Assembly (NCBI RefSeq): GCF_002019665.1
Contig: NZ_KV917375.1
Coordinates: forward strand, 380,001 to 444,000
Origin: Sutcliffiella halmapala
Lineage (GTDB): Bacteria; Bacillota; Bacilli; Bacillales; Bacillaceae_I
Length of the DNA: 64,000 bases
Direction: 5' to 3'
Shown: positions 1 through 9,420 of the stretch, piece by piece
How the letters are laid out: each line of letters opens with the position of its first letter
Position numbering within the stretch: position 1 is the first letter of the stretch
The notes under the pieces: generated by a model
Told to the model about the DNA's origin: nothing
Database searches by the model: none
Seen by the model: the letters and a program-made list of their open reading frames with translations, nothing else
Program-made: the position numbers and the translations under genes

Positions 1-2
1 AC

Positions 3-539
3 ACATGTAAAGAATTTCACAATATATTTAGATTGATAGAAGATAAAAAAGACTATACTAATGAGCTAGATATAAAATTTATTTTAAAATCTTACAAAAT
101 AAACAAAAAAAATTGAATGTGCATGTTCAGGAATAAGTGCCCCGTTGCTAGATCCTAAGGGAGAAAGAATCATTGGAATTAATACTTGGTTCTTATTTAT
201 TAATTTGTTTCCCCAAGATGAGAGCTCTTCATATTTTATATTGGGTTTAATGACGTCTGATGAAAAATATTATTCAGATATTTTGAACTTCTTAGACCAA
301 CAATATAAAAATTATGAACTAGAGGAACCGAAAATACATTTTTATTGGCAATGCAAAACTTAGTTGTTAATGGTTCCGAGAATATCGTCTTATCACCTGA
401 CCTCTATTATAAGATGAAAAAGGACGATTCTTTAAGTAATCTAGCTAATCAATTCGAAGGAAGTATAGCATCAGATATTAGCAAGCAAAAGTATTATCAA
501 GATATTAGAAAGGATTATGGTTTTTCTTTATTTAGTTGA
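3..539 (+). pseudogene. Frameshifted hypothetical gene, 5' end outside the window
   Basis: Three open stretches follow one another in different frames: about 3-116, 115-363 and 345-539. Each ends where the next begins, and the joined product reads as one protein (SGISAPLLDPKGERIIGINTW, then FILGLMTSDEKYYSDILNFL, then NIVLSPDLYYKMKKDDSLSN). The first junction lies at an A-rich run near 104-115, a typical indel site. No stretch has a convincing ribosome binding site. I do not recognise the family. It is either a decayed gene or one broken by sequencing indels. Confidence 0.5.
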
Positions 540-680
540 TAAGTAAAGCTTTTGATTAAACCTCATTTAGATACATCACGGTTAACCGTATCACAAGTGA
601 TGGTAAATACAAAAAGGGAACTGAAGATAGAGATTGATATAATAAAGAAACTTAGAGGATTCTAATTGATACAATTAAGG

Positions 681-707
681 CAAGCTTTATTAAAAAGCTT
701 GTTTTTT
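681..707 (+). terminator. Rho-independent terminator
   Basis: CAAGCTTT pairs with AAAAGCTTG around a short AT loop, followed by a run of T. It closes the remnant gene upstream and separates it from the helicase. Confidence 0.6.
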
Positions 708-789
708 AATAGTCATTTAGCAACTTTTCCAAATTCTGATTATGATATCATTAAACTTAAGATTTTGTAAATATTGTAGGAGTGAAAAG

Positions 790-3700
790 ATGGATAAAAC
801 GAAATTACAGTCGGTGTTGAAAGCTTGGCAATTAGTTGAAGCGTTAGCACCAAGTGAAGTTACAGGTAAGGGAGAAGTTCTGGAAAAACGTTACTTCAAA
901 GATAATAAAAATCGAAGCCGAACGCGGTTGGTAGATCTTAATGAAAATCCTTGGAAGATCGATAAAGTAAAAGATAGTAAAAAACATCAAGTTCAATTCC
1001 GTTATTACTTAGTGTGTTTCGAGCACCACAAACTTGTCAGTTTTATGCGTGATATTTTTAAAAATCACGATGAGATTATTAATAAGGATAATAAAACTTT
1101 ATTTGGTCTTTCTTTTTTGGTGGATAGCAATGGGAATTATATAAAAGATTCTATGTTCGTTCCTTTTTTAATGTATGTAATGAAAATCATGGAAGAAACC
1201 TCTAATGTACCTTATGGAGAATTAAAGACCCCTTTTTGGAATCAAATGCAATTATTTGAAGAACAAGCACAAACCGTTTTTACTAATGGAGTAACAAAGG
1301 AATCATTACTTTTAATTCAACAAGTTTACAAGAATTATTTTCATCAATTAGATAAAACTTCATTAAATTATCTAGAGATTGAAGTAATGAAGGCAGACCA
1401 ACAATCATTATCAAAGAACTTTAATAGCTTTTATATAAATGACTTAGAACTTATTTTATCAAAAGGAGAGAATGAAACACTCCATCGATTTATCGAAGGA
1501 ACACCTACTGAAAAATGCTTAGATATAAATGAGAACCGAGAATATATTGAAGAGACTTTACAGCCTATAAACCTACCAGATGGCCGATGGCCGTCACCTG
1601 TAGATCACAGATTGTCTTTAATGCAGCAAGTAGCAGTAAATCAAATTTTAAATAAAAATAAAAAAGTTAGTTCTGTGAATGGACCACCAGGAACAGGAAA
1701 AACTACGTTATTAAAAGATATTTTTGCAAACATTGTAGTTCAAAGAGCAGAAGAAATGATACAACTTGATAACCCCTCCGAAGCGTTTACAAAAGCAAAA
1801 ACTATCAATATAGAAGGTTTCTATTATCCGATCTACTTATTGGATTCAAAATTAAGTAGGTATTCAATGGTTGTTGCTTCGAGTAATAATGGTGCAGTAG
1901 AAAATATTTCAAAGGATCTTCCTAAATTAGATGAAGTTATTCGACAATCTGATAAAAGTAAGTTTAAAGAATATGAAGAGTTGTATTCTAAAGAGGCAAA
2001 GGAATTATCAATGTATCCATCTTCCGCAAAAGATCTTCTAGGTAGCAATGATGATACATGGGGACTTTTTTCAGGAGCTCTTGGAAAATCTGATAATATA
2101 GCTACCTATGGTTGGGAATTATATGGTAGTAATAACGATGAAAATGCGTTTCTTAAACAATTGAAACATGACAGTCAACAAGTAAACATAATGGATTGGG
2201 AAGATGCAAAAAAGGATTTTAGAGATATTTTAAAAAATGTGCAACAAAAAAAGGAAGATCTTCAAAAATTTCATGATGAATTTAAGAGTATACAAGCTTA
2301 TACTGATCAACTAAAATCGCTAGAGGATCAATTACTTATACTTAAGCAAGAACAAATAAATGCAGAGAATGAGAAGAAACATTTAGAACACCAAAAGCAA
2401 TTGACAGAACAACAGATACAATCCCAACCTAAACCATCCGTTTTTGAGAGATTCTTTTGCAAAAAAAACAACAAAAAAAACGAGTTGAAATATGAACTTA
2501 ATGATATTATCACGCGTTTAAAAGAAGAAGCAAATAAACTACATTTTAAAAGTAAAAATATAAATAAGAATAACAAGACAGTAGAGGAATTAAAAGAGAA
2601 AATATCTATTTTTACACAACAGCTAAACTATTATAGTAAGCAAGGACTCATCTTACCCAAGGAAAACTATTGGTCTAATACGAAGCAGGCATACGAGTTT
2701 CGGCAATTAAATACTCTTTGGCTTACAGATGAATTAAACTTCAATAGAGGATTATTATTTTTAAAGGCCATGAAAATCCATAAGTTAATTTTGGCCTTTA
2801 ATTTTGAAGCAATTAAGTCTACTTTGCGCTTATTAATTAACCGTACAAATTTAGATCTTAATGATCAGGATCATAGAGAATATCTAATGAACATGTGGCA
2901 AACTATTCATATAATTACCCCTTTGATAAGCACAACCTTTGCAAGCTTTAGTTCTATGTATAAGGGTATAGAGGAAGATTTTATTAATTATTTGTTTATA
3001 GATGAGGCAGGACAAGCTAATCCTCAACAATCAGCAGGAGCCATTTGGAGATCTAAAAAAGTGATAGTAGTAGGTGACCCGATTCAAATTGAACCTGTTG
3101 TAACAATTGATAAAACAATTTTAGGGGATATTAAGAAGTACTTCAATGTAAATGATAAATATATTGGAATTGGTACTTCAGTTCAAACTTTGGCAGATGC
3201 TGCAAATCCATATGGAATGTATAACAGCTATGGTCAAAGAGTTGGAACACCATTATGGGTTCATAGAAGGTGCTTAAATCCAATGTTTTCTATTGCAAAC
3301 GAAATAGCCTATGATAATAAAATGGTATTAGGCAAAAAGGGACAAGGAAAGGGTGTATGGTTTGACTGTAAAGGTTCAGCTATAAACCGCCAATTTGTTA
3401 AAGAGCAAGGAGATTTGGTTGCTGATCATATTATTGAATTATGGAATAAAACTTCAGGTCCACCGAATGCATATATAATCTCTCCTTTTACTGCAGTAAA
3501 AGACGGAATTAAAAAGATTCTAAAAGAGAGGTTAAAAAACATGAATATATCTAAAGAAATTATAAATGATTGGCTGAAGAATTCAGTGGGTACTGTTCAT
3601 ACATTTCAAGGAAAAGAAGCTGATATTGTTTATTTAGTAACTGGCACTGATGAAAATAGTGATGGTGCAGCTAACTGGTCTTGTTCTAAGCCCAACTTGA

Positions 3701-3876
3701 TAAATGTAGCTGTTACACGGGCTAAAGAAGAGTTATATGTAATTGGTGATTATAACCGCTTTTCTAAGAAACCTTACTATTCTACTCTTATAGAAAAAAT
3801 AGTAGAAGTCAAAGATGAAAATGACCGTAAACCTAGTTGTAAATTGAAAGATGAGAATAATAACTCCCTTTTATAA
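790..3876 (+). CDS. Superfamily 1 (UPF1/DNA2-like) AAA helicase with coiled-coil insert, 1028 aa
   Basis: This is a predicted ATP-dependent DNA or RNA helicase/translocase. Visible SF1 motifs with approximate residues are Walker A GPPGTGKTT (298-306), motif II IDEAGQANPQQ (737-747), motif III GDPIQIEPV (762), motif IV VHRRC (823), motif V GTVHTFQGKEADIV (934) and motif VI NVAVTRAKEE (972). Residues 473-560 are Lys/Glu/Gln-rich and look like a long coiled coil inserted between motif I and motif II. The start at 790 is chosen because TAGGAG lies eight bases upstream; an upstream in-frame ATG at 742 has no ribosome binding site. The first 290 residues match no fold I recognise. It stands alone beside a gene remnant. 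Stand-alone helicases of this kind occur in housekeeping and in phage defence, and the sequence does not decide between them. Confidence 0.85.
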   Translation: MDKTKLQSVLKAWQLVEALAPSEVTGKGEVLEKRYFKDNKNRSRTRLVDLNENPWKIDKVKDSKKHQVQFRYYLVCFEHHKLVSFMRDIFKNHDEIINKDNKTLFGLSFLVDSNGNYIKDSMFVPFLMYVMKIMEETSNVPYGELKTPFWNQMQLFEEQAQTVFTNGVTKESLLLIQQVYKNYFHQLDKTSLNYLEIEVMKADQQSLSKNFNSFYINDLELILSKGENETLHRFIEGTPTEKCLDINENREYIEETLQPINLPDGRWPSPVDHRLSLMQQVAVNQILNKNKKVSSVNGPPGTGKTTLLKDIFANIVVQRAEEMIQLDNPSEAFTKAKTINIEGFYYPIYLLDSKLSRYSMVVASSNNGAVENISKDLPKLDEVIRQSDKSKFKEYEELYSKEAKELSMYPSSAKDLLGSNDDTWGLFSGALGKSDNIATYGWELYGSNNDENAFLKQLKHDSQQVNIMDWEDAKKDFRDILKNVQQKKEDLQKFHDEFKSIQAYTDQLKSLEDQLLILKQEQINAENEKKHLEHQKQLTEQQIQSQPKPSVFERFFCKKNNKKNELKYELNDIITRLKEEANKLHFKSKNINKNNKTVEELKEKISIFTQQLNYYSKQGLILPKENYWSNTKQAYEFRQLNTLWLTDELNFNRGLLFLKAMKIHKLILAFNFEAIKSTLRLLINRTNLDLNDQDHREYLMNMWQTIHIITPLISTTFASFSSMYKGIEEDFINYLFIDEAGQANPQQSAGAIWRSKKVIVVGDPIQIEPVVTIDKTILGDIKKYFNVNDKYIGIGTSVQTLADAANPYGMYNSYGQRVGTPLWVHRRCLNPMFSIANEIAYDNKMVLGKKGQGKGVWFDCKGSAINRQFVKEQGDLVADHIIELWNKTSGPPNAYIISPFTAVKDGIKKILKERLKNMNISKEIINDWLKNSVGTVHTFQGKEADIVYLVTGTDENSDGAANWSCSKPNLINVAVTRAKEELYVIGDYNRFSKKPYYSTLIEKIVEVKDENDRKPSCKLKDENNNSLL

Positions 3877-3993
3877 TTATAACATTAGCGTATTATGAAA
3901 GGTTTTCCATTATTTGAGTTCCCAATTTAAAAACATCATCAAGATATATAATGCTGAACCATACCATACGTAAAAGAGGCTCTAACGAAATAT

Positions 3994-4030
3994 AACAGCA
4001 CTCTCCAATACGATGGAGAAGTGCTGTTTT
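3994..4030. terminator. Terminator between convergent helicase and GbsR-type gene
   Basis: AACAGCACTCTCC pairs with GGAGAAGTGCTGTT with one bulged base, followed by TTTTGTTATTT. It lies between two convergent genes and could serve both. Confidence 0.65.
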
Positions 4031-4106
4031 GTTATTTGGATGTTTACATGGATGTGTACTGTATGGATTTCGATGATATCGTGTGGAATGGTTATCACTA
4101 GAATGC

Positions 4107-4652
4107 TTATTTTTCCTTTTCTAGATTTTGGGACCTAGTTAGTTCAAAAATTTCCTTTGATTCAAAAAGGTTGATAACCTTGTTCAGCCAAGTGTAGTAT
4201 TCGATGGCGTATGTGATCTTTTGAAGGTGGTCCTCTGCCTTTTTCACCGTATCTTCATCTTCTGTATTTGAAAGGACTTTTTCAAGATCCCTGAGTGATT
4301 TAAGCGAGGCATCAAGGTTCATTTGAGTGCCTTTTCTCCACTGTGTAGAAAAACGGTCAATAAAATTCTGGTACCAATCGTGTTTAACTTGGTACAGGTC
4401 TTTCCGTTCTCCCTTTCGCCAGACCTTTTCCACCATATTTAATTCTAATAATGTCCTAACACCAGTGGACATACTAGTTTTGCTCATTTCGAGCTCTTCT
4501 TTCAGTTCATCCAATGTCATGGGTCTATTCACAAAATAGAGGGTTCCATAAATGCGCCCGATGGATGGGGAAACTCCGTATAAATGCATGTTTTGCGCCA
4601 CAGATTCAATGACTCTCTCCCGTGCCTGTGCGACCATTTCTTCGTTATGCAT
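4107..4652 (-). CDS. GbsR/OpcR-family MarR-type repressor, 181 aa
   Basis: A winged-helix regulator of the GbsR/OpcR group, which represses choline and glycine betaine uptake or synthesis genes in Bacillus. The N-terminal half contains the family hallmark HLYGVSPSIGRIYGTLYF, followed by MTLDELKEELEMSKTSMSTGVRTL (recognition helix) and VEKVWRKGERKDLY (wing). The length is typical. The start at 4652 has GGAGG eight bases upstream; a longer reading from 4715 has none. It is divergent from the opuA operon, so control of opuA is the obvious role. Whether it corresponds to GbsR or OpcR cannot be decided from sequence alone. Confidence 0.85.
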   Translation of the reverse strand: MHNEEMVAQARERVIESVAQNMHLYGVSPSIGRIYGTLYFVNRPMTLDELKEELEMSKTSMSTGVRTLLELNMVEKVWRKGERKDLYQVKHDWYQNFIDRFSTQWRKGTQMNLDASLKSLRDLEKVLSNTEDEDTVKKAEDHLQKITYAIEYYTWLNKVINLFESKEIFELTRSQNLEKEK

Positions 4653-4815
4653 AATACACCTCCATTCTAGTCTCAACAAAAAGAGAACTATGGTAATTCT
4701 GTTTTTATTAATCATCTTGATTTATTTTAAGGTTTGAAGTTCTTAAAGTAAAGAGAGTACAAAGTGAGGATATGAGAGCATATCCAATGATATCTAAGAA
4801 TAAGCTAACATTGAG

Positions 4816-4835
4816 TGTACAGAATAAACTGTACA
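4816..4835. promoter_or_regulatory. Candidate operator for the GbsR-type repressor
   Basis: A perfect inverted repeat, TGTACAG, six bases, CTGTACA, lies in the divergent intergenic region between the repressor and opuAA. Its position suggests autoregulation and control of opuA. Assignment to this regulator is inferred from location only. Confidence 0.45.
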
Positions 4836-4972
4836 GACTGAATTGACTGAATATGAAGGTTTATCCCATTTGTTTCCTACTACTAAAGTCCTGTATGATT
4901 TTAGAGTATGTTAGAAAAAACGTTCGGATTCGACAAGAATCGTCATGTGTAAACAAAGTTAGAGGTGGAATT

Positions 4973-6199
4973 ATGGCTGAGAAAAAAATAAGCGTTGAAA
5001 ACGTTACGAAAGTCTTTGGTAAGTCGCCTCAGCAAGGAGTCAAGCTCCTGAATGAGGGGAAATCAAAGCTAGAGATACTGGAGAAGACCGGGATGACCGT
5101 CGGGGTCAATAAAGCGACTTTCGATGTGTACACCGGAGAAATTTTCGTCATCATGGGTTTATCTGGAAGCGGAAAATCCACATTAGTTAGGATGCTAAAT
5201 CGACTGATCGATCCAACTGATGGGGAAGTCCTCATTAATGGTAAGAACATCGTCAAGCTCAAACCCAATGAGCTGCGGGAAGTTAGAAGGAAGGAATTGA
5301 GCATGGTGTTTCAAGGCTTCGCATTATTTCCTCACCGAACTGTTCTCGAAAATACGGAATACGGCCTTGAAATTCAAGGGGCAGAAAAGTCCATAAGAAA
5401 GCAGAAGGCAATCGAGTCCTTAGAGCTTGTTGGCCTTAAAGGGTATGAAAATAGCTATCCGAGCGAGCTTAGTGGTGGTATGAAGCAGCGTGTCGGTCTG
5501 GCGCGTGCGCTCGCTAACAACCCTGATATTTTGTTGATGGATGAAGCGTTTAGCGCGCTGGATCCATTGATTCGTAAAGATATGCAGAACGAATTGCTTG
5601 AGCTTCAGGCAAAGATGGAAAAGACGATCGTATTCATTACCCATGATCTGGATGAGGCGCTGCGAATTGGGGACCGAATTGCCTTGATGAAGGATGGGAA
5701 CATCGTTCAGATCGGGACACCTGAAGAAATAATGACCAACCCTGCCAATGAATATGTAGAGAGGTTCGTGGAGGATGTCGATCTTTCCAAGGTACTTACT
5801 GCAGAACATGTGATGAAACGCCCTGAAATGGTGCGGATCGACCGTGGTCCACGTGTGGCTGTGAAGGTCATGAAAAGTGAAGGGATTTCCCATCTGTTCG
5901 TCGTTGATAGCAAGCAAAGGCTTCTTGGCGCTGTCACGATTGAAGGTGCGTCAGCTGCTGTCAAGAACAAGCAGACGCTCGAAGATATCTTGATTACCGA
6001 ACTAGAAACCTTAAAGCCAGAAACGCTTCTAGTTGATATGTTCGAACAGGTGGCAACAACGACCTTGCCATTACCGGTCGTAACGCAAGAAGGCCGACTT
6101 AGGGGAGTTATCGTAAGGGGTGCCGTACTAGGTGCACTTGCAGGACTTGAATCCGGCATGAATGCAAAGGATGAAGGAAATGAGGTGACCAACCTATGA
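4973..6199 (+). CDS. opuAA: Glycine betaine/proline betaine ABC transporter ATPase OpuAA, 408 aa
   Basis: ATP-binding subunit of a quaternary-amine importer used in osmoprotection, acting at the inner face of the membrane. It shows Walker A GLSGSGKST (62-70), the ABC signature LSGGMKQR, Walker B ILLMDEAFSALD and the switch HDLDEA. The C-terminal third after residue 280 has the tandem CBS region typical of OpuAA/ProV (VMKRPEMVRIDRGP; GISHLFVVD). The N-terminal family segment KSPQQGVKLLNEGKSK is present. The start at 4973 is set by AGAGGTGG a few bases upstream; the upstream in-frame ATG at 4853 has no ribosome binding site. Its stop overlaps the opuAB start by four bases. Confidence 0.95.
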   Translation: MAEKKISVENVTKVFGKSPQQGVKLLNEGKSKLEILEKTGMTVGVNKATFDVYTGEIFVIMGLSGSGKSTLVRMLNRLIDPTDGEVLINGKNIVKLKPNELREVRRKELSMVFQGFALFPHRTVLENTEYGLEIQGAEKSIRKQKAIESLELVGLKGYENSYPSELSGGMKQRVGLARALANNPDILLMDEAFSALDPLIRKDMQNELLELQAKMEKTIVFITHDLDEALRIGDRIALMKDGNIVQIGTPEEIMTNPANEYVERFVEDVDLSKVLTAEHVMKRPEMVRIDRGPRVAVKVMKSEGISHLFVVDSKQRLLGAVTIEGASAAVKNKQTLEDILITELETLKPETLLVDMFEQVATTTLPLPVVTQEGRLRGVIVRGAVLGALAGLESGMNAKDEGNEVTNL

Positions 6200-7041
6200 C
6201 ATTTTTTCCGAAACTTCCATTGGCTAATTGGGTGGATAGTGCCGTCAGTTGGATTAAAGGCGTATTTGGCCCATTCTTCGACATAATGTCTGATGCGATA
6301 GGCGGAGTTGTTAATTTCTTCGTCATGATTCTAGGATCAATTCCTTCGCTTTTGTTGATTTTAATCTTTGCAGCCTTGGCCTGGTGGATCAGCCGCTGGA
6401 CAATCGCCGTATTCACAGCTGTTGGTTTATTGTTGATTGATAATCTTGGCTACTGGGATGGAACGATTGATACGCTAGCGCTCGTGTTATCATCCGTCAT
6501 TATTTCCATTATGATAGGTATTCCAATTGGAATCTGTATTTCACAAAGTGATCGTGCGCAGAAAATCATCACGCCGATCCTTGATTTTATGCAAACGATG
6601 CCGGCATTTGTCTATTTGATTCCGGCCATCATCTTCTTTGGAATCGGGGTTGTACCGGGAATTATCGCTTCCGTCATCTTTTCCATGCCTCCGACGATTC
6701 GCCTGACAAACCTGGGAATCCGTCAGGTACCGGAAGAGCTTGTTGAAGCTTCCAATGCTTTTGGTTCTACACCAAGCCAAAGATTATTCAAAGTTCAGCT
6801 ACCATTGGCAACTAACACCATCATGGCTGGAATTAACCAAAGCATCATGCTTGCTTTATCTATGGTTGTTATTGCATCACTTGTAGGTGCACCAGGATTA
6901 GGGGCAGATGTATACCGTGCTGTTACCCAATTGAGAGTTGGTGTAGGTTTTGAAGCTGGTCTTGCCATCGTCATCTTGGCAATTATCCTTGACCGGATTT
7001 CTCAAAATATAGGAACTAATAAAAAAGCTAATAAAAACTAA
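6196..7041 (+). CDS. opuAB: Glycine betaine ABC transporter permease OpuAB, 281 aa
   Basis: Integral membrane subunit of the OpuA importer. Several hydrophobic spans are visible (SLLLILIFAALAWWI; TLALVLSSVIISIMIGIPIG; FVYLIPAIIFFGIGVVPGI). The cytoplasmic EAA loop, which docks on the ATPase, reads EELVEASNAFGSTPSQRLFKVQLP. The length matches family members. The ATG overlaps the opuAA stop (ATGA), indicating translational coupling. It is followed after 12 bases by the binding-protein gene. Confidence 0.95.
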   Translation: MTFFPKLPLANWVDSAVSWIKGVFGPFFDIMSDAIGGVVNFFVMILGSIPSLLLILIFAALAWWISRWTIAVFTAVGLLLIDNLGYWDGTIDTLALVLSSVIISIMIGIPIGICISQSDRAQKIITPILDFMQTMPAFVYLIPAIIFFGIGVVPGIIASVIFSMPPTIRLTNLGIRQVPEELVEASNAFGSTPSQRLFKVQLPLATNTIMAGINQSIMLALSMVVIASLVGAPGLGADVYRAVTQLRVGVGFEAGLAIVILAIILDRISQNIGTNKKANKN

Positions 7042-7053
7042 GGGGGAAACACA

Positions 7054-7935
7054 ATGAGAAAACTACGTATTGCTGGTTTGGCTTCAATCTTGGCATTATC
7101 TGTCGGCTTGGCTGCTTGTGGAAATGATTCAAAGGAGAATGAGACTATCGGTGATGAAGTGGACTACAAAATCACTGGTATCGAGCCTGGTGCCGGTATC
7201 ATGTCGGCAACCAATACAGCATTAGAAGAGTATGACAATTTGCAGGACTATACACTGGTTGAGTCTTCCTCAGCTGCCATGGCTGCTCAGCTTGATAGTG
7301 CCATTCAAAAAGAAGAGCCAATCATCGTAACTGGTTGGACGCCTCACTGGATGTTCGCTAAATATGATCTGAAATACTTAGAAGACCCTAAAGGAATCTT
7401 TGGGGAAGCTGAAAAGATTGAAACCTTCACTCGTATTGGATTGAAAGACGATCAGCCAAGTGCATACAAAGTGCTTGATCAATTCCACTGGACCAATGAT
7501 GATATCGGTGAAGTCATGGTGGCAATCCAAGAAGGAACAGACCCTGCGGAAGCTGCTGAAAAATGGGTGACAGACAATAGTGATAAAGTAGCTGAGTGGA
7601 CAAAAGATGCAGATCAAGTAAACGATGAAAGTATCTCTCTTTCTTATGTAGCCTGGGATTCTGAAATCGCAAGCACCAATGTTGTTGCAAAAGTATTGGA
7701 AAGCATCGGATACAAAGTACAAATGATTCAATTGGATGCGGGTCCAATGTTCACGGCGATTGCAACTGGCGACGCAGATGCAACTGTTGCTGGATGGCTG
7801 CCGCTTACCCATAAAGACTATCTTGATCAATACGGAGACGACATGGACCGTCTTGGGCCAAACCTCGAAGGTGCGAAAACAGGACTAGTCGTTCCTTCAT
7901 ATGTAGAAGCGGATTCAATCGAAGATCTAGAGTAA
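7054..7935 (+). CDS. opuAC: Glycine betaine-binding lipoprotein OpuAC, 293 aa
   Basis: Extracytoplasmic substrate-binding protein of the OpuA system. The signal peptide ends in a lipobox (SVGLAACGN, lipidated Cys 22). The two lobes have typical OpuAC/ProX features: GWTPHWMFAKYDLKYLEDPK in the first and VAGWLPLTHKDYL in the second, whose Trp residues belong to the aromatic cage for trimethylammonium groups. AAGGGGGAAAC precedes the ATG. It is the last gene of the operon, with a palindromic repeat element 22 bases after the stop and no clear terminator before it. Confidence 0.95.
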   Translation: MRKLRIAGLASILALSVGLAACGNDSKENETIGDEVDYKITGIEPGAGIMSATNTALEEYDNLQDYTLVESSSAAMAAQLDSAIQKEEPIIVTGWTPHWMFAKYDLKYLEDPKGIFGEAEKIETFTRIGLKDDQPSAYKVLDQFHWTNDDIGEVMVAIQEGTDPAEAAEKWVTDNSDKVAEWTKDADQVNDESISLSYVAWDSEIASTNVVAKVLESIGYKVQMIQLDAGPMFTAIATGDADATVAGWLPLTHKDYLDQYGDDMDRLGPNLEGAKTGLVVPSYVEADSIEDLE

Positions 7936-7956
7936 CGAGAGCTTGAAGTGTTCATA

Positions 7957-7976
7957 GGACCTGTCCCTGTGGTCAC
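7957..7976. repeat. GGGACAG-family palindromic repeat, GGTCAC form
   Basis: The sequence is GGACCTGTCCCTGTGGTCAC, directly downstream of opuAC. It matches copies at 15335-15357, 18998-19018 and 28659-28687. Confidence 0.75.
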
Positions 7977-8016
7977 TAAAAAATCATTATACTATTTTTT
8001 AATCTAAGGTGATAAA

Positions 8017-8260
8017 ATGTTACGATTTGATGAAAGAATGCATATGCATGCTGGGTTTTATGAACAAGGTTTAGATTTAGAAGGTGTATTCCTTAAAGTA
8101 GATAATAAAGATATTTGGTGTTTATTCTTTAATTTTGAGGATTTCGATATTGTAATAGGTAATAAAAGTAAATATCGTTCAAATAACTGAAGTTGAGCTT
8201 ACAGATGAAGTTGCTAATAATATTTTTGTTAGTTTTTTAAAATCAGAATCTATTATTTAA
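8017..8260 (+). pseudogene. Small frameshifted hypothetical gene (about 80 codons)
   Basis: An ATG preceded by AAGGTG opens MLRFDERMHMHAGFYEQGLDLEGVF and stops after 57 codons at 8190. A +1 frame continues in protein-like fashion as NIVQITEVELTDEVANNIFVSF and ends at 8260, just before a strong terminator. The simplest reading is one small protein of about 80 residues broken by a single indel near 8165-8178. I do not recognise the family. Confidence 0.5.
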
Positions 8261-8299
8261 AGTAAAGGGGATAACTAGTTTATCCCCTTTACTAGTTTT
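8261..8299 (+). terminator. Strong terminator after the small frameshifted gene
   Basis: The arms AGTAAAGGGGATAA and TTATCCCCTTTACT pair perfectly over 14 bases with a five-base loop, followed by AGTTTTCT. The hairpin starts one base after the stop codon. Confidence 0.75.
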
Positions 8300-8319
8300 C
8301 TATCGTATATTTTTTATTA

Positions 8320-8352
8320 GCACTTACCTAACAGGGAGGTGCTCTTTTTTTG
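8320..8352 (+). terminator. Possible second terminator hairpin
   Basis: AGCACTTACCT pairs imperfectly with GGGAGGTGCT and is followed by CTTTTTTT. Confidence 0.4.
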
Positions 8353-8494
8353 TTATCTTAGAAGTAAGGAGCGGGCGGAGGTGAAATCTCATAATCTAGC
8401 CCGACCGCAGCTACTGGAATACATTTTATTAATGATACATATAGTGCAATGCTAGTGGAACTCTCTCGTTATCACCTTTATTGCCCCTTTATGA

Positions 8495-8971
8495 TCAATC
8501 AAAACTAAAGTGGATATTCTTTATGCAAAAAATAGAATAGATAACAGCTGCTTTGTGAATTTGCTGTTTCATTGTTTGGGAAGAGATCTTTAATTCCAAA
8601 TGGGTGTAGTTATGGAATTTTAGGATGCAACCATTCTTTTCGTTCGTTTTGATTTTCTTAATATGATGGTAAAAAATCCAAGCACATTCCTCACGATCTG
8701 GTGAATGAGTTGGGATGGCGATCATACCGTCCGCTTCAGAAATTAAAATCGGAGTTTTTTGGATATAGTTTAAAAGATATATCGCAGCATCTCGTCGACC
8801 GTTATATGATGCACCATAGGTGATACAGCTACGTGAGATAATTTGCTCAGGCCTTTCGCTAGTATAAAAAATACCTTCTTCATCAATAATCATTGTTTGA
8901 TATTGCGGATGACGATAAGGAACGATGGCGATTGTACTTAAACTAATCATGTAATCATTAATAATATTCAT
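8495..8971 (-). CDS. comK: Competence transcription factor ComK (short form), 158 aa
   Basis: ComK is the master activator of DNA uptake and recombination genes in Bacillus and binds AT-rich K-boxes in the minor groove. Diagnostic matches to B. subtilis ComK are STIAIVPYR, SCITYGASYNGRRDA, PTHSPDREECAWIFYHH and the spacing between them. The protein is about 30 residues shorter than the 192-residue B. subtilis ComK, mainly at the C-terminus, which there carries the MecA-regulated region. The ATG at 8971 has AAAGGAGA upstream. The start lies beside a very AT-rich 360-base region suited to K-boxes. Some Bacilli carry a second, shorter ComK, and this could be one. Confidence 0.85.
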   Translation of the reverse strand: MNIINDYMISLSTIAIVPYRHPQYQTMIIDEEGIFYTSERPEQIISRSCITYGASYNGRRDAAIYLLNYIQKTPILISEADGMIAIPTHSPDREECAWIFYHHIKKIKTNEKNGCILKFHNYTHLELKISSQTMKQQIHKAAVIYSIFCIKNIHFSFD

Positions 8972-9379
8972 ATAATTCTCCTTTGTCTTTCAGAATCTAA
9001 ATCTCGGATTATTTTTTGTGATGGAACTACTAGATGGTATGTATGGATTGACATAGAGGGTCTGATGCAGAAACAAAGAGCACGCTAATAAAGATGAGAG
9101 TTTATTTATTTTCGTCAAGTGCTCAGGATGAGAGGAGCTAAAAATACCATTATCTAGATGTGTATGGATGCTTTTCTACAATTATCTACATTAACAACCC
9201 CTTTTTTTATACAATTTATAACAAAAAATGATATAAATTCATTATAATACAAAAATAGGTAAAAAGTAATAAATATTCAGAATTTTTTATAAAAAATACA
9301 TGTTTTTAAGTTTTTTCTTTTGAAAATGGATATTTTCATTCTATGCTGTTCTTGCAAAGTTTGTTGTTATTGATCATAA
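8972..9379. other. AT-rich gene-free region upstream of comK
   Basis: No gene is visible. The part from 9190 to 9320 is almost pure A and T, with AAAA and TTTT tracts spaced like ComK boxes, for example AAAAATACATGTTTTT at 9293-9308. It probably holds the comK promoter and K-boxes; this is inference. Confidence 0.35.
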
Positions 9380-9412
9380 AAAAACCAACTTTGCGTGTCG
9401 CAGTGTTGGTTT
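9380..9412. terminator. Terminator-like hairpin
   Basis: AAACCAAC pairs with GTTGGTTT across a GC-containing loop and is flanked by A and T tracts, so it could act in either direction. Confidence 0.45.
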
Positions 9413-9420
9413 AGCGTTTT

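Noticed and set aside
5420-6192. Long open frames antisense to opuAA
   Set aside because: They mirror the codon usage of a strongly conserved gene on the other strand and have no ribosome binding sites or recognisable domains.
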